Source of the DNA: Olsenella sp. Marseille-P4559
Lineage (GTDB): Bacteria > Actinomycetota > Coriobacteriia > Coriobacteriales > Atopobiaceae
Reading direction: 5' to 3'
NCBI RefSeq assembly: GCF_900605015.1
Contig: NZ_LR027573.1
Coordinates: 1,099,501 to 1,163,500 of the forward strand
Length of the DNA stretch: 64,000 nt
Shown: positions 29,969-39,096 of the stretch, piece after piece
Numbering within the stretch: the first letter of the stretch is position 1
Layout of the letters: every line of letters starts with the position of its first letter
Translations under genes and position numbers: made by a program
The notes under the pieces: model-generated
What the model was told of the DNA's origin: nothing
What the model saw: only the letters and a program-made list of their open reading frames with translations
Databases searched by the model: none

Positions 29969-30221
29969 CTGCATGAAAACGGCCCATCGCGCGGTTTTTC
30001 CAGATTCGCTGCATGAAAACGACCTATCGCACGGTACCGATTCACACCCCGATCGACACGATGTATAGCAGATGCATAACATCAATAATTACATGGGGAT
30101 GTATTCGTGGAAATGCATCTTCATGCACCCAAACAAAGATGCGGCTCACCAGGGACCGTACGATAGCCCGTTTTCATGCACGCACCCCAGAGATTCCCCG
30201 CGATAGGCCGTTTTCATGCAG
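29969..30221. repeat. composite inverted repeat with four copies of a ~25-bp unit
   Basis: Unit consensus TGCATGAAAACGGCCTATCG. Two direct copies on the left (29969-29994, 30009-30034) and two inverted copies on the right (30156-30180, 30197-30221), with 40-41 base spacing in both arms. The AT-rich centre (30040-30150) has no gene but several ATGCAT-like words. The same two-plus-two symmetry could form a long cruciform or transcript hairpin. It lies between the oleate hydratase terminator and the argH terminator. Confidence 0.85.
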
Positions 30222-30274
30222 GCTTTGACGGGCTTCGGTCAGCATGGATACGCTCTTCCGGGAATTTCGTGCCC

Positions 30275-30309
30275 GGTGGGTCTCGCACCTTAACGTGGCG
30301 AGGCCCACC
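30275..30309 (-). terminator. terminator after argH
   Basis: GGTGGGTCTCGC (30275-30286) with GCGAGGCCCACC (30298-30309), one wobble pair. It abuts the argH stop codon. Confidence 0.7.
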
Positions 30310-31689
30310 TCACTCGTCGGCGGCGAGATGCGCCCGGGCCTCGGCAAGCTGGGCGCGCACCGCCGCCTCGCCGATTCCACCGTACGTCACGCGCGCGTTG
30401 GCAATGCCCACCGGGTCGAGACCCTGCGCGATATCCTTCCCAAAGAGCGGGCTTGCCGCACGGAATTCCTCAGCCGTGAGGTCCTCCAGCCCCTTACCGT
30501 GCTTCTCGCAGTAGAGCACGAGCTTGCCAACAACCTCGTGTGCCTCGCGAAACGGCATGCCCCTCTTGGCCAGGTAGTCGGCAACGTCGGTAGCAGCGGT
30601 AAAGCCCTTGCCGGCCTGGGCGAGCATTGCATCCTTGTTCACGGCCATGGTTGCCAGCATGCCCGTAGCAATGGCCATGCAATCGAGCAGCGTCTTTGCG
30701 GCGTCGGCCGGGCCCTCCTTGCACTCCTGGAGGTCTTTGTTGTAGGCAAGCGGGAGCGACTTCATGGTGGTGAGAAGCGCCATGAGGTCCCCGTAGACGC
30801 GTCCGGTCTTACCGCGCGTGAGCTCGGCGAAGTCTGGGTTCTTCTTCTGCGGCATGATGGACGAGCCGGTGGAGTAGCTATCCGAAAGCGTGATAAAGCC
30901 AAACTCCGCACTGCTCCAAAGGACAATCTCCTCGCACAGGCGCGAGAGGTGCATCATGCTTACGGCGCAGGCGTAATCCAGGTCAAGCAGGTAGTCGCGG
31001 TCCGAAACAGCGTCCATCGAGTTAGGAATCGTGCGGTCAAAACCCAGAAGCTGAGTGGTGCACGCGCGGTCAAGCGGATACGTGGTGCCGGCAAGCGCCG
31101 CGGACCCAAGCGGGTTGGCGTCGGCTGCGGCGCGCGCGGCAAGAAGACGCGTGTGGTCGCGCGAGAACATCCAGAAGTACGCCAGCATGTGGTGCGAGAA
31201 AAGCACCGGCTGCGCATGCTGCAGGTGCGTGTAGCCCGGCATCACCACGCCCAGATTCTCCTCGGCAACGCCCAAGATTGTGCGGCGAAGCTCGACGTTT
31301 CCCTCGAGAAGTCCGTCACACAGGCGCTTGGCGTAGAGGCGGATATCGGTTGCCACCTGGTCGTTACGCGAGCGGCCCGTGTGCAGGCGCGCACCCGGCG
31401 TACCAATGTCTGCGGTGAGGGCCCTCTCGACGGCCATGTGGATGTCCTCATCGTTTACATCCCAGGCAAAGGTGCCATTCTCGATCTGGTCCGAGATCCT
31501 CTCAAGCCCCGCATCTATGGCGTCGGCGTCCTCCTGGGAAATGATGCCCTGCTTGGCAAGCATCTTGGCGTGCGCGCGCGAGCCCTTGATATCCTCCTGC
31601 GCCATGGCCTTGTCATCCTTGAGCGACGCGCCAAACTCCTGCGTAAAGGCGTCGACGCTCTTCTCGAACCTACCGCCCCACAATGCCAT
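30310..31689 (-). CDS. argH: argininosuccinate lyase
   Basis: 459 residues from the ATG at 31689 (MALWGGRFEK), with GAGGGG before it; an in-frame GTG two codons earlier is less likely. Last step of arginine biosynthesis, splitting argininosuccinate into arginine and fumarate. Superfamily signature GSSIMPQKKNPD near residue 280, and HTGRSRNDQ near 112. Same strand as argG and 155 bp downstream of it, with a terminator hairpin in the gap, so partial read-through or separate promoters are possible. Confidence 0.97.
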   Translation of the reverse strand: MALWGGRFEKSVDAFTQEFGASLKDDKAMAQEDIKGSRAHAKMLAKQGIISQEDADAIDAGLERISDQIENGTFAWDVNDEDIHMAVERALTADIGTPGARLHTGRSRNDQVATDIRLYAKRLCDGLLEGNVELRRTILGVAEENLGVVMPGYTHLQHAQPVLFSHHMLAYFWMFSRDHTRLLAARAAADANPLGSAALAGTTYPLDRACTTQLLGFDRTIPNSMDAVSDRDYLLDLDYACAVSMMHLSRLCEEIVLWSSAEFGFITLSDSYSTGSSIMPQKKNPDFAELTRGKTGRVYGDLMALLTTMKSLPLAYNKDLQECKEGPADAAKTLLDCMAIATGMLATMAVNKDAMLAQAGKGFTAATDVADYLAKRGMPFREAHEVVGKLVLYCEKHGKGLEDLTAEEFRAASPLFGKDIAQGLDPVGIANARVTYGGIGEAAVRAQLAEARAHLAADE

Positions 31690-31759
31690 GAGCACCCCTC
31701 TCGATGCTGTGCCGTTGTCCCTGCTAGCTTACCGCACGACCCGCACATACGAGCCGATA

Positions 31760-31789
31760 GAAAAGCCGTCGCCGGTAGCCCCCGACGGC
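31760..31789 (-). terminator. terminator after argG
   Basis: On the minus strand GCCGTCG ... CGACGGC followed by TTTT. A second stem (GAGCAGG with CCTGCTC, 31809-31832) lies between it and the argG stop. Confidence 0.7.
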
Positions 31790-31844
31790 GGCTCTTGCCG
31801 CATATCTGTCGAGCAGGCCGGGTCTTTCCTGCTCAGAGGCGTTC

Positions 31845-33065
31845 CTATTGCAGCTTGGAGCCGGGGCCCTGAACGCGAGACCAGGTCTTGGACTGCAGGC
31901 CATGGATGGTGATGAAGCCCTTGGAGGCAGAGTGGTCGAAGGTGTCGCCCTCGTCGTAGGTGGCCAGGTTGTAGTCGTACAGGCTGTACGACGAGCGCAG
32001 GCCGTCGACGAACAGGCCTCCCTTGCAGAGCTTGATGCGCACCTCGCCGGTGACGTACTTCTGCGTGTAGGCGTTGTACGCATCGATGGCCTCGCGGTTC
32101 TGCGAGTACCAAAGGCCACGGTAGACCGTGGAGGCCCACTCGACGTCCAGCTTGGCCTTCTGCTTCAGGGTCTCGGCATCGAGGCACAGGGTCTCGAGCG
32201 ACTGGTGGGCCTGGATGAGAAGGAGCGCGGCGGGGCACTCGTAGCACTCACGGCTCTTGATACCCACGACGCGATCCTCGATCATGTCGATGCGACCAAA
32301 GCCGTTGCGCCCGGCAATCTCGTTGGCCTTGATGATGCAGTCGAGAAGCGGCATCCTCTCGCCATCAATCGAGACGGGCAGGCCGCCCTCAAAGCCAATG
32401 ATGACGGTCTCGGGGTCGGCGGGGCAGTCCTCGGGGTTCCTGGTCATCGTCCAGATGTCCGAAGGCGGCTCGTTCCAGGTGTCCTCAAGCACGCCGCACT
32501 CAATCGCGCGACCCCACAGGTTGTCGTCAATGGAGTAGGGCTTCTTGTGGGTGGTGGGCACGGGTACGCCATGGGCCTCGGCCCAGGCCATCTCGGAGTC
32601 ACGCGTGGTGAGGTCCCACTCGCGCACGGGGGCGATGATCTCGAGCGAGGGGTCAAGCGCGTGGATGGAGGTCTCAAAACGCACCTGGTCGTTGCCCTTG
32701 CCGGTGCAGCCGTGGGCAATGTACTTGGCGCCGTACTGGTGCGCGATGTCCACGAGGTGCTTCGAGATGATGGGGCGAGAAAGCGCGGAGAGCAGCGGGT
32801 AGATGCCCTCGTACTTGCCGTTTGCCCAGATGGCCTTAGAGACGATGGCCTCGGCGTACTCCTCGCGCATGTCCACGGCCTCGGAGGCAATGGCGCCCAT
32901 GTCGAGGGCCTTCTGCTTGATCCAGGTGAGGTCCTTCTCGTCCTGACCAACGTTGCCGCAGATGGCAATGACGTCCATGCCCTTCTCGACCTGCAGCCAC
33001 TTCACGATGACGGACGTGTCCAGGCCACCGGAATATGCGAGGACGACCTTCTCTTTCTCAGCCAT
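31845..33065 (-). CDS. argG: argininosuccinate synthase
   Basis: 406 residues from the ATG at 33065 (MAEKEKVVLAYSGGLDTSV); the frame extends upstream, but this start has AAAGGTG before it and matches the family. Joins citrulline and aspartate with ATP. The ATP-pyrophosphatase motif AYSGGLDTS and the substrate loops GCTGKGNDQVRFE and SRECYECPA are present. The early arginine genes are not in the window. Confidence 0.97.
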   Translation of the reverse strand: MAEKEKVVLAYSGGLDTSVIVKWLQVEKGMDVIAICGNVGQDEKDLTWIKQKALDMGAIASEAVDMREEYAEAIVSKAIWANGKYEGIYPLLSALSRPIISKHLVDIAHQYGAKYIAHGCTGKGNDQVRFETSIHALDPSLEIIAPVREWDLTTRDSEMAWAEAHGVPVPTTHKKPYSIDDNLWGRAIECGVLEDTWNEPPSDIWTMTRNPEDCPADPETVIIGFEGGLPVSIDGERMPLLDCIIKANEIAGRNGFGRIDMIEDRVVGIKSRECYECPAALLLIQAHQSLETLCLDAETLKQKAKLDVEWASTVYRGLWYSQNREAIDAYNAYTQKYVTGEVRIKLCKGGLFVDGLRSSYSLYDYNLATYDEGDTFDHSASKGFITIHGLQSKTWSRVQGPGSKLQ

Positions 33066-33440
33066 TTTTGTGCACCTTTCTGTTGTTGGGCCTTGATACC
33101 CCTTGCAGACATGCAAACGAACGAGCGTCGCGGCCATGCCGCAACGTCACGAAGAGCCCCCGATCGTGCCGGGCGCTGCTGGGTACCTTGTCTAGAGTCT
33201 GTGAAGAGAGAAGCGACAAGAACCTATACCAGCGCGCAAGACATCGCGGGGCTGATTCGTCGGTTCTGGCGTCGGAGGGTGACCGTGCTATGGCTGCATA
33301 CTGTAGTGCTCATATGCGTTGGTCACCCCTTCAAAAGTGGCGCGCGAATCTCGCGCGGCTGTAGTTGCTATGCGCGACTATAGGCCCGCACGGGGCGGCA
33401 AGGCAAGTGCGGCAAAGAAAAGATTTCTGCTTGAAACAAA
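33066..33440. other. intergenic region upstream of argG, no gene seen
   Basis: No credible coding sequence. A short palindrome CGCGCGA-ATC-TCGCGCG lies at 33341-33357. No classical ARG box was found. Confidence 0.5.
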
Positions 33441-34700
33441 AGGGGTCCGGATGAACAACAGCATGAGGTCGCATTCGGAGAAGGGCTCCATCATGGACCT
33501 CCTCGGCGCCCCCCCGGCACCAAGGAAGGAACAACCACGGACCGGCAGCCTCCTTCCGCGGCCCCCGATTCGGGGAACGTTGGTGCGAGTCGGCCACAGG
33601 CAGAGGTTTGGCTGCCCCCCAATCGAGCTGAAGTGTGGGTCGATCTAGGTGACGTGCAGGCCATGTTCAACTGCGGGATCCGCGGCACAGAAGCCAAATG
33701 CGAAGCCCACAACATTCGAGACCATGTCCACGATCCCAAAAATGCCGAGAATCGGAACGCACTGGAGCGCCTCGCATGCAAGCACAATGCTCAGGGAGCG
33801 CGATGACGGCATACCTCTCGTGCGGAACCTGAACCGGAGAGGGAAGTTCAGGTTGAAGAAAAACGTCATGGGAGACCGAACGAAGACGTCAACAGGGCTG
33901 AGGTTTACTCCCTGGACCCCTGCTCCTCGGCACGATGAGAGGCGAACGCAGCGATAACGCAAATCGCGGAAGCGGCACTCAACAGCACCGTGAGGTACCT
34001 GTTAGCCATGGCCTGATAGGTGATTGCGAACGCACGCGCTGCGACTGCGGTATGGATTGCAATCATGAACGGGATGCTACCCATCAGAATCCAGGCCCGT
34101 TCCCAATAAGAAGGGCAAGGCCGTGATGTCCGACTCCGCCAAAGAATGATACCGAGAGCCTGAGTCCTAAACAGGCTGCCATCGCAGCGGCCACAAGCCC
34201 ACAACTTTTCTCAGCATGGCATCTCCGTGTTGCTACAGAATTACAGGATGATTATAATATTTATGTTGATTTGTCGACAATTTAATGGAAATTGGATTCG
34301 AAAGCGAACTCAATATGTCGCACCTATGGTGCAGAGCGTAGGCACACATAGCGCCAGACCACCTCCGACAAGCAGGTGCCGGTTGCCATGGAATCGACCG
34401 TGTTGGGCGAAGAGGAGGTGCCGCAGGGGCGTTCGGGCACCCAGTTGGTGCTGACTTTCCCGCCGGTATTTTCTCCCGTAGCGCCGCTGGAGGTACCGGC
34501 CGCGCAGCCTGGCCGGTCACCGTAAGGACACTGAGCTGCTCGTCTACCATGTAGTCAGACTCGCTGGCGCTGCCATCCCACACGATGGAGTGGTTGTCCT
34601 GGCTGATCCCCACGTCGACCCGCTCTTCAGTTGTCTTGAAGGTGACAACCTCTCCTCCAACAAGGCCCTAGATGGATCCGCCCGCCGTGAAGGTGATCGC
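33441..34700. other. decayed or uncharacterised region
   Basis: Several short frames, none convincing alone. On the minus strand, hydrophobic segments at 33645-33780 (PILGIFGIVDMVSNVVGFAFG) and 33905-34080 (FMIAIHTAVAARAFAITYQAM) look like pieces of one small membrane protein in two frames. At 34343-34700 the minus strand reads ITFTAGGSI, a stop, then GLVGGEVVTFKTTEERVD, and later shifts frame into GENTGGKVSTNWVPERP, which looks like a broken secreted or wall-protein gene. The stretch 34235-34310 is AT-rich. Confidence 0.4.
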
Positions 34701-34760
34701 TCTTAACGAGGACTTAACACCCCGTCTGCTGTACTGGTTGGCGCAAAGAAGGAGGAGCGT

Positions 34761-34931
34761 ATGGATACAAAGCAGGTTGGCGTTCTGGTCTTTCATCGTA
34801 TAAGGGTCATACCGATACTGCTGATGGTCCTTGGTGGCACGTTTGTCGCCTATGGGGCCTACCGAGGAGAGGTCCACACCGTTCTCGCCAAGGCGATAAG
34901 GATATGCCTCGAGTGCGTGGGCATCGGGTAG
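34761..34931 (+). CDS. small CXXC-motif membrane protein (CD1871A-like)
   Basis: 56 residues (MDTKQVGVLVFHRIRVIP...) with one membrane helix at about residues 14-33 and a C-terminal ICLECVGIG motif whose two cysteines are spaced CxxC. It matches the size and motif of the CD1871A-type peptides that occur before Fe-S membrane proteins and thioredoxin-like proteins. GGAGGAG lies a few bases upstream. Its stop is 6 bases from the next start. It probably relays electrons or thiols at the membrane with the two genes downstream. Confidence 0.75.
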   Translation: MDTKQVGVLVFHRIRVIPILLMVLGGTFVAYGAYRGEVHTVLAKAIRICLECVGIG

Positions 34932-34937
34932 GTGCAT

Positions 34938-35849
34938 ATGATGAAAACGATGTTCTCGCGTATCGGAGTGTTCCTGCGCAGGAGGGGAACCGTGCAGACC
35001 ATAGCCACCTTCCTGACCAACCCCCGCATCCCCAATTTCCTTGAGGGGACAATCTACACCGGTTCGGCGAAGTCGATTTGCGTCCCAGGGCTTAACTGCT
35101 ATTCGTGCCCTGCGGCCACAGGAGCTTGTCCGGTCGGGGCATTCCAAGCGGTTGTCGGGTCCTCCAAGTTCAGCTTTTCCTACTATATAACTGGGATTTT
35201 GATTCTCATAGGGACGCTTCTGGGAAGGTTCGTGTGTGGTTTCCTCTGTCCCTTCGGCTGGGTCCAGGACCTGCTCAACAAAATCCCGTTTCCCAAGAAG
35301 CTCAGCACGAGGAGACTCAAAGGCCTGCGTTACCTCAAGTATGGCATCCTGGTCATAATGGTCTGGGCCCTTCCCGCCCTCATCCAGAATTCCGTGGGGA
35401 TGGGAGACCCGTACTTCTGCAAGTACGTATGCCCGCAGGGCATACTTGAGGGCGCCATCCCGCTGTCCCTTGCCGATGCGAGCATCAGGGCCGCGTTGGG
35501 CAGCCTCTTCACCATGAAGTTCAGCATCCTGGCGATAATTGCGCTTTTGAGCATCATGTTCTATCGACCGTTCTGCAAATGGATCTGCCCCCTCGGGGCC
35601 TTCTATTCGCTGTTCAACAAGGTCTCTCTCCTGCAATACCATGTCGATGCGGACAAGTGCGTCAAATGTGGCAAATGCGCCCGTGTCTGTAAGATGGATG
35701 TCGACATAACCAAGAACTCCTCCTCTCTCGAGTGCATACGCTGCGGCGAGTGCGCCAAGGCCTGCCCCGTCAAAGCAATCGAGGTTGACCTGACCCTTGT
35801 CAAGGCCAAGCTCGCCCAGCCAGACGCCTCCGCAGGCAAGCATGCGTAG
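34938..35849 (+). CDS. NapH-like 4Fe-4S membrane protein
   Basis: 303 residues from the ATG at 34938 (a GTG at 34932 is also possible). Several membrane helices are interspersed with cysteine motifs: CYSCPAATGACP near residue 54, CGFLCPFGW near 98, CKYVCPQG near 160 and CKWICPLG near 213. The C-terminal part carries two ferredoxin 4Fe-4S motifs, CVKCGKCARVC and CIRCGECAKACP. It is of the NapH/RdxA type that carries electrons across or along the membrane. The neighbouring CXXC peptide and TlpA-like lipoprotein suggest the electrons reduce an extracytoplasmic disulfide carrier (inference). Confidence 0.88.
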   Translation: MMKTMFSRIGVFLRRRGTVQTIATFLTNPRIPNFLEGTIYTGSAKSICVPGLNCYSCPAATGACPVGAFQAVVGSSKFSFSYYITGILILIGTLLGRFVCGFLCPFGWVQDLLNKIPFPKKLSTRRLKGLRYLKYGILVIMVWALPALIQNSVGMGDPYFCKYVCPQGILEGAIPLSLADASIRAALGSLFTMKFSILAIIALLSIMFYRPFCKWICPLGAFYSLFNKVSLLQYHVDADKCVKCGKCARVCKMDVDITKNSSSLECIRCGECAKACPVKAIEVDLTLVKAKLAQPDASAGKHA

Positions 35850-35949
35850 GCCGCGGCATCCGGTATCGGGGGCGATGAAAGCGGTTATGCACCGGCTGTG
35901 AGGCCGGCAGCCATACGTACGGTGGGAAATGTTTCAGAAAGGAAGCACC

Positions 35950-36600
35950 ATGAAGGAAGTCACGAAGAAGGCCCTGGTCTCTGCCGCAGGAATCCTCATG
36001 ACCATCTCCCTGGTCGGCTGTGGGGCAAACCCGAAGAGCCAGTCGACGGAAACGGCTCCAGACGCGGCGGCGACCGTCGAGTCCGGATCGACGGACGTCC
36101 CGCCCGAGGCGGCGTCAAAGCTGCACCTCAAGGGCGGCGACGCGTTCCCCAACTTCGAGGCCACGAACATCTCCAACGACGAGACCGTCAGCAACGAGGT
36201 GTTCAAGAAGAACAAAGTCACGGTCCTGTCGTTCTGGTTCAACGGCTGCACGAGCTGCGTGAAGGAGATGCCACTCCTTCAGGAGCTGAGCGACAAGTAC
36301 AAGGACAAGGGCGTCAACGTCCTTGGAGTCAACGCCGAGGCTGGGTTTACCGATGACGCTAAGGATGAGGGGCGGGACATTCTCTCGAAGCAGGGGGTCA
36401 CGTACGACAACATTGCCTTCAACTCCAAGAGCGACGCAAACCAGGTGATCGAGGGCCTCACGGCCTTCCCGACCACGATGGTCATCGACCAGGACGGCAA
36501 GCTCGTCGGCGACCCCATCACCGGTGGTCTCGACAGGCTCGAGGGAAGCGAACTCCTCAAGCGCGTCGATGAGGCGCTTGCCAAGGCGAAGGATAACTAG
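35950..36600 (+). CDS. TlpA/ResA-like thioredoxin-fold lipoprotein
   Basis: 216 residues from the ATG at 35950, with AAAGGAAG before it. The signal peptide ends in the lipobox LVGC, followed by a Ser/Thr/Ala linker. The thioredoxin-like domain (about 65-215) contains WFNGCTSCVKEMP with the redox CxxC. The later cis-proline region is AFPTTMVID. It should act as a membrane-tethered thiol reductase outside the cell. Third gene of the redox cassette; a two-component system follows 165 bp later. Confidence 0.88.
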   Translation: MKEVTKKALVSAAGILMTISLVGCGANPKSQSTETAPDAAATVESGSTDVPPEAASKLHLKGGDAFPNFEATNISNDETVSNEVFKKNKVTVLSFWFNGCTSCVKEMPLLQELSDKYKDKGVNVLGVNAEAGFTDDAKDEGRDILSKQGVTYDNIAFNSKSDANQVIEGLTAFPTTMVIDQDGKLVGDPITGGLDRLEGSELLKRVDEALAKAKDN

Positions 36601-36764
36601 GCCAAGGGGCAACCAGGCCTCCCGTGCGGGAACGATGCGCGCCGGAGATCGCTCGATATCGGATTCCTCCGATCCGCTAGCATCTCTTACAACAAGGGGA
36701 TCACGCCTCGTGCCATCCGGCTCGGGGCGCGATTCGCATGAGCGTTTGAGGGGGAGCGACGATT

Positions 36765-37454
36765 TTGAAAATCCTCGTGGTCGAAGACGAGCGTGAGCTT
36801 CTTGAATCCATCGGTGAAGGCCTCAGGATAGACGGCTATTACGTCGACCTCCTTGACAATGGGACCGAAGCGCTTGAGATGGCCCAGATAGAGCCCTATG
36901 ACCTGATCCTGCTGGACCTCAACCTCCCTGGCATCGATGGGCTCGAACTGCTGCGGACGCTGAGGGCCCAGCATTCGGAGACCAAAGTGCTCATACTCTC
37001 CGCTCGCTCGGCGGTCTCCGACCGTATCGTTGGCCTGGACGCAGGGGCAGACGACTACCTTGTGAAGCCCTTCGCCTTTGGAGAGCTCGAGGCCCGGGTG
37101 CGCAACCTCCTGAGACGCGAGTACACGCAGGGGGAGACGTTCCTCGACTGCGGGGACCTTCGCTTTGACACGACCACCCGCAGGCTCAGCGCCAAGGGCG
37201 TCGAGATCAGCCTCACGAAGAAGGAAACCGCGATACTGGAATACCTCATGCGTCACAAGGGCCAGGTGGTAAGCAGCGAGGAGCTGTTGTCACATGCGTG
37301 GGACAGCAGCGTCGACCCATTCAGCAACTCGGTGAGGGTACACATCTGCTCACTCAGAAAGAAGCTGCGATCCGTGCTCGGGTGCGACCCCATATCCAAC
37401 AAGATTGGAGAGGGCTACTATCTGACAGAGAAGGACGATCATGGCGAGCGTTAG
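36765..37454 (+). CDS. OmpR-type response regulator
   Basis: 229 residues. The start is a TTG at 36765 preceded by GAGGGGGAG; no ATG fits the conserved start KILVVEDE. Receiver domain with phospho-Asp in LLDLNLPG and lysine in LVKPFAFGEL, then a winged-helix domain (SVRVHICSLRKKLR). It overlaps the downstream histidine kinase by 14 bases. Probable control of the redox genes upstream. Confidence 0.93.
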   Translation: MKILVVEDERELLESIGEGLRIDGYYVDLLDNGTEALEMAQIEPYDLILLDLNLPGIDGLELLRTLRAQHSETKVLILSARSAVSDRIVGLDAGADDYLVKPFAFGELEARVRNLLRREYTQGETFLDCGDLRFDTTTRRLSAKGVEISLTKKETAILEYLMRHKGQVVSSEELLSHAWDSSVDPFSNSVRVHICSLRKKLRSVLGCDPISNKIGEGYYLTEKDDHGER

Positions 37455-38562
37455 CGGCCTGGCGAAGGCAATGCGCTCGGTACGCACGCAGCTTACCCTC
37501 CTCATGGTCGCCTTGCTCGTCTGCTGCTGCGCCGTGCTAACCCTGCTCGTGTACCAATCGACCTCCGCGCTGCTCGAGCTTGCGGCCACTCAGTCTCTGC
37601 AACGGGGCAACCTTTCCATCATCCTCGATGTGGACGGCATCGAGCGGGCGATTCTCTCCGACACCCTTTCCATCTTGGCCCTCGTGGTTGTCGTCGGCAG
37701 TTGGGCGGCGTATCTTCTGGCAGGACGCTACACGAGGCCCATCAAGCAGCTTTCCTCACGCGTGCGCGCCATCGAGCCGAGCACCCTTTCCGAACCAATC
37801 GAAGTCGACGGCAGCGAGGAGATCAAGGAGCTCGTGAGATCGTTCAACCAGATGACCTGCCAGCTGGATGAGGCGTTCGCGATGCAGAGGCGCTTCTCCG
37901 CCAGCGCTGCGCACGAGCTGAGGACGCCGCTCGCCGTGCTGCGCACGCGTATCGACGTGTTCAGGAAGAAGGAGAGGCAGCAGATTGAGTATGACGAGCT
38001 GGTCAACACGATGGAGACGTATGTCAACCGACTCTCCTCCCTCGTCGGCAACCTCCTCGAGCTCACGGACACGGGGGAGCTGCCCGACGTCCAGCGCGTG
38101 TCCCTCGATTCGGTTCTCGCCCATGTCGCAGCAGACCTTGGTCCCCTTGCCCACGAGAGCAACGTCTCGCTCTCTTGCCATGTCCAGCCCGTCTCGGTCA
38201 TGGGCAACGCGAGCCTTCTCTACCGTGCCTTCTACAACTTGGCCGAGAATGCCATCCGCTACAATTTTAATGGCGGAAAAGTCGAGCTGCAACTCTCCGC
38301 GTCAAGGGAGGGGGCCGTGGCCACCGTTTCCGACACGGGCGTGGGCATTGCGCCCGACGTACGGGAGCTTGTGTTCGAACCCTTCTACCGAGTCAACAAG
38401 TCGCGCTCGCGCGAGTTTGGTGGCGCGGGCATAGGCCTCTCGCTTGTGAAGACCATCCTCTCCCGGCACGGCGCACGCATCACGATAGGTGAGAACCGGC
38501 CCCATGGATCCGTGTTCACGGTGACGTTCGACGTCGGAGAAGGTGTCAAGGGGCCCGATTGA
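37441..38562 (+). CDS. sensor histidine kinase
   Basis: 373 residues. Two membrane helices (about 18-42 and 74-98) enclose a very short outer loop of about 30 residues, so it probably senses within the membrane or through a partner such as the redox proteins. HAMP-like linker, then AAHELRTPLAV (phospho-His near 158), NAIRYNF, DTGVGIAP and GAGIGLSL. Its start lies inside the end of the regulator gene. The stop marks the right edge of the intact cassette; insertion-sequence debris follows within 80 bp. Confidence 0.92.
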   Translation: MASVSGLAKAMRSVRTQLTLLMVALLVCCCAVLTLLVYQSTSALLELAATQSLQRGNLSIILDVDGIERAILSDTLSILALVVVVGSWAAYLLAGRYTRPIKQLSSRVRAIEPSTLSEPIEVDGSEEIKELVRSFNQMTCQLDEAFAMQRRFSASAAHELRTPLAVLRTRIDVFRKKERQQIEYDELVNTMETYVNRLSSLVGNLLELTDTGELPDVQRVSLDSVLAHVAADLGPLAHESNVSLSCHVQPVSVMGNASLLYRAFYNLAENAIRYNFNGGKVELQLSASREGAVATVSDTGVGIAPDVRELVFEPFYRVNKSRSREFGGAGIGLSLVKTILSRHGARITIGENRPHGSVFTVTFDVGEGVKGPD

Positions 38563-38640
38563 CGGACAAAGCTGCTACCCGCCAGGCAAGGGGGTGCGGA
38601 CGCTGAGCTGGACACCGACGTGTCGGAACTGGAGGTCCGC

Positions 38641-39095
38641 ATGTACTCGAAGGAGCAGAGGGAGCTGGCGGTCGAGAGGTTCTTCGCCAGCAGGAAGAGC
38701 CTGCAGGGGTCGTCGACGAGCTGGACTACCCGACCCGGCAGCGCCTCCACGACTGGGTGAGGGCGGACGCCAGGTACGTCCCTCCCGCCTCGCACGCCGA
38801 GCCGTACCCGTTCGACGTCCGGATGAGAGCCGTCGGGCTCATGCGCTCGGGCGTGCCGGCACGGGACGCGGCCGACCGGCTCGGGGTCTCCGGTCTCAGC
38901 AGCGTGTACGCTCGGGCCGACGCGCACCGGCATAGCGGCGCCGCGGCGCTGTCGGGGACGGGTGGGGTGGTGCGGATGGGTGACACGGCGGGGGCGACGC
39001 CCGGCGGCAGGGAGGACCTGTGGGAGCGCGTCAGGCGGCTCGAGCTGGAGAACGCCGTGCTCCGGAAGATGTTGGCCGCCCTGATATGTAGCTAA
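38641..39095 (+). pseudogene. IS3-family OrfA transposase fragment
   Basis: Begins MYSKEQRELAVERFFASR and shifts frame in GGGG near 38706-38709, where one G appears to be missing. It then continues DELDYPTRQRLHDWVRADARY and RLGVSGLSSVYARA in the next frame, ending LELENAVLRKMLAALICS. The helix-turn-helix and leucine-zipper pattern fits IS3-type OrfA. OrfB is absent: the sequence stops where the next insertion block begins. Confidence 0.7.
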
Positions 39096-39096
39096 T

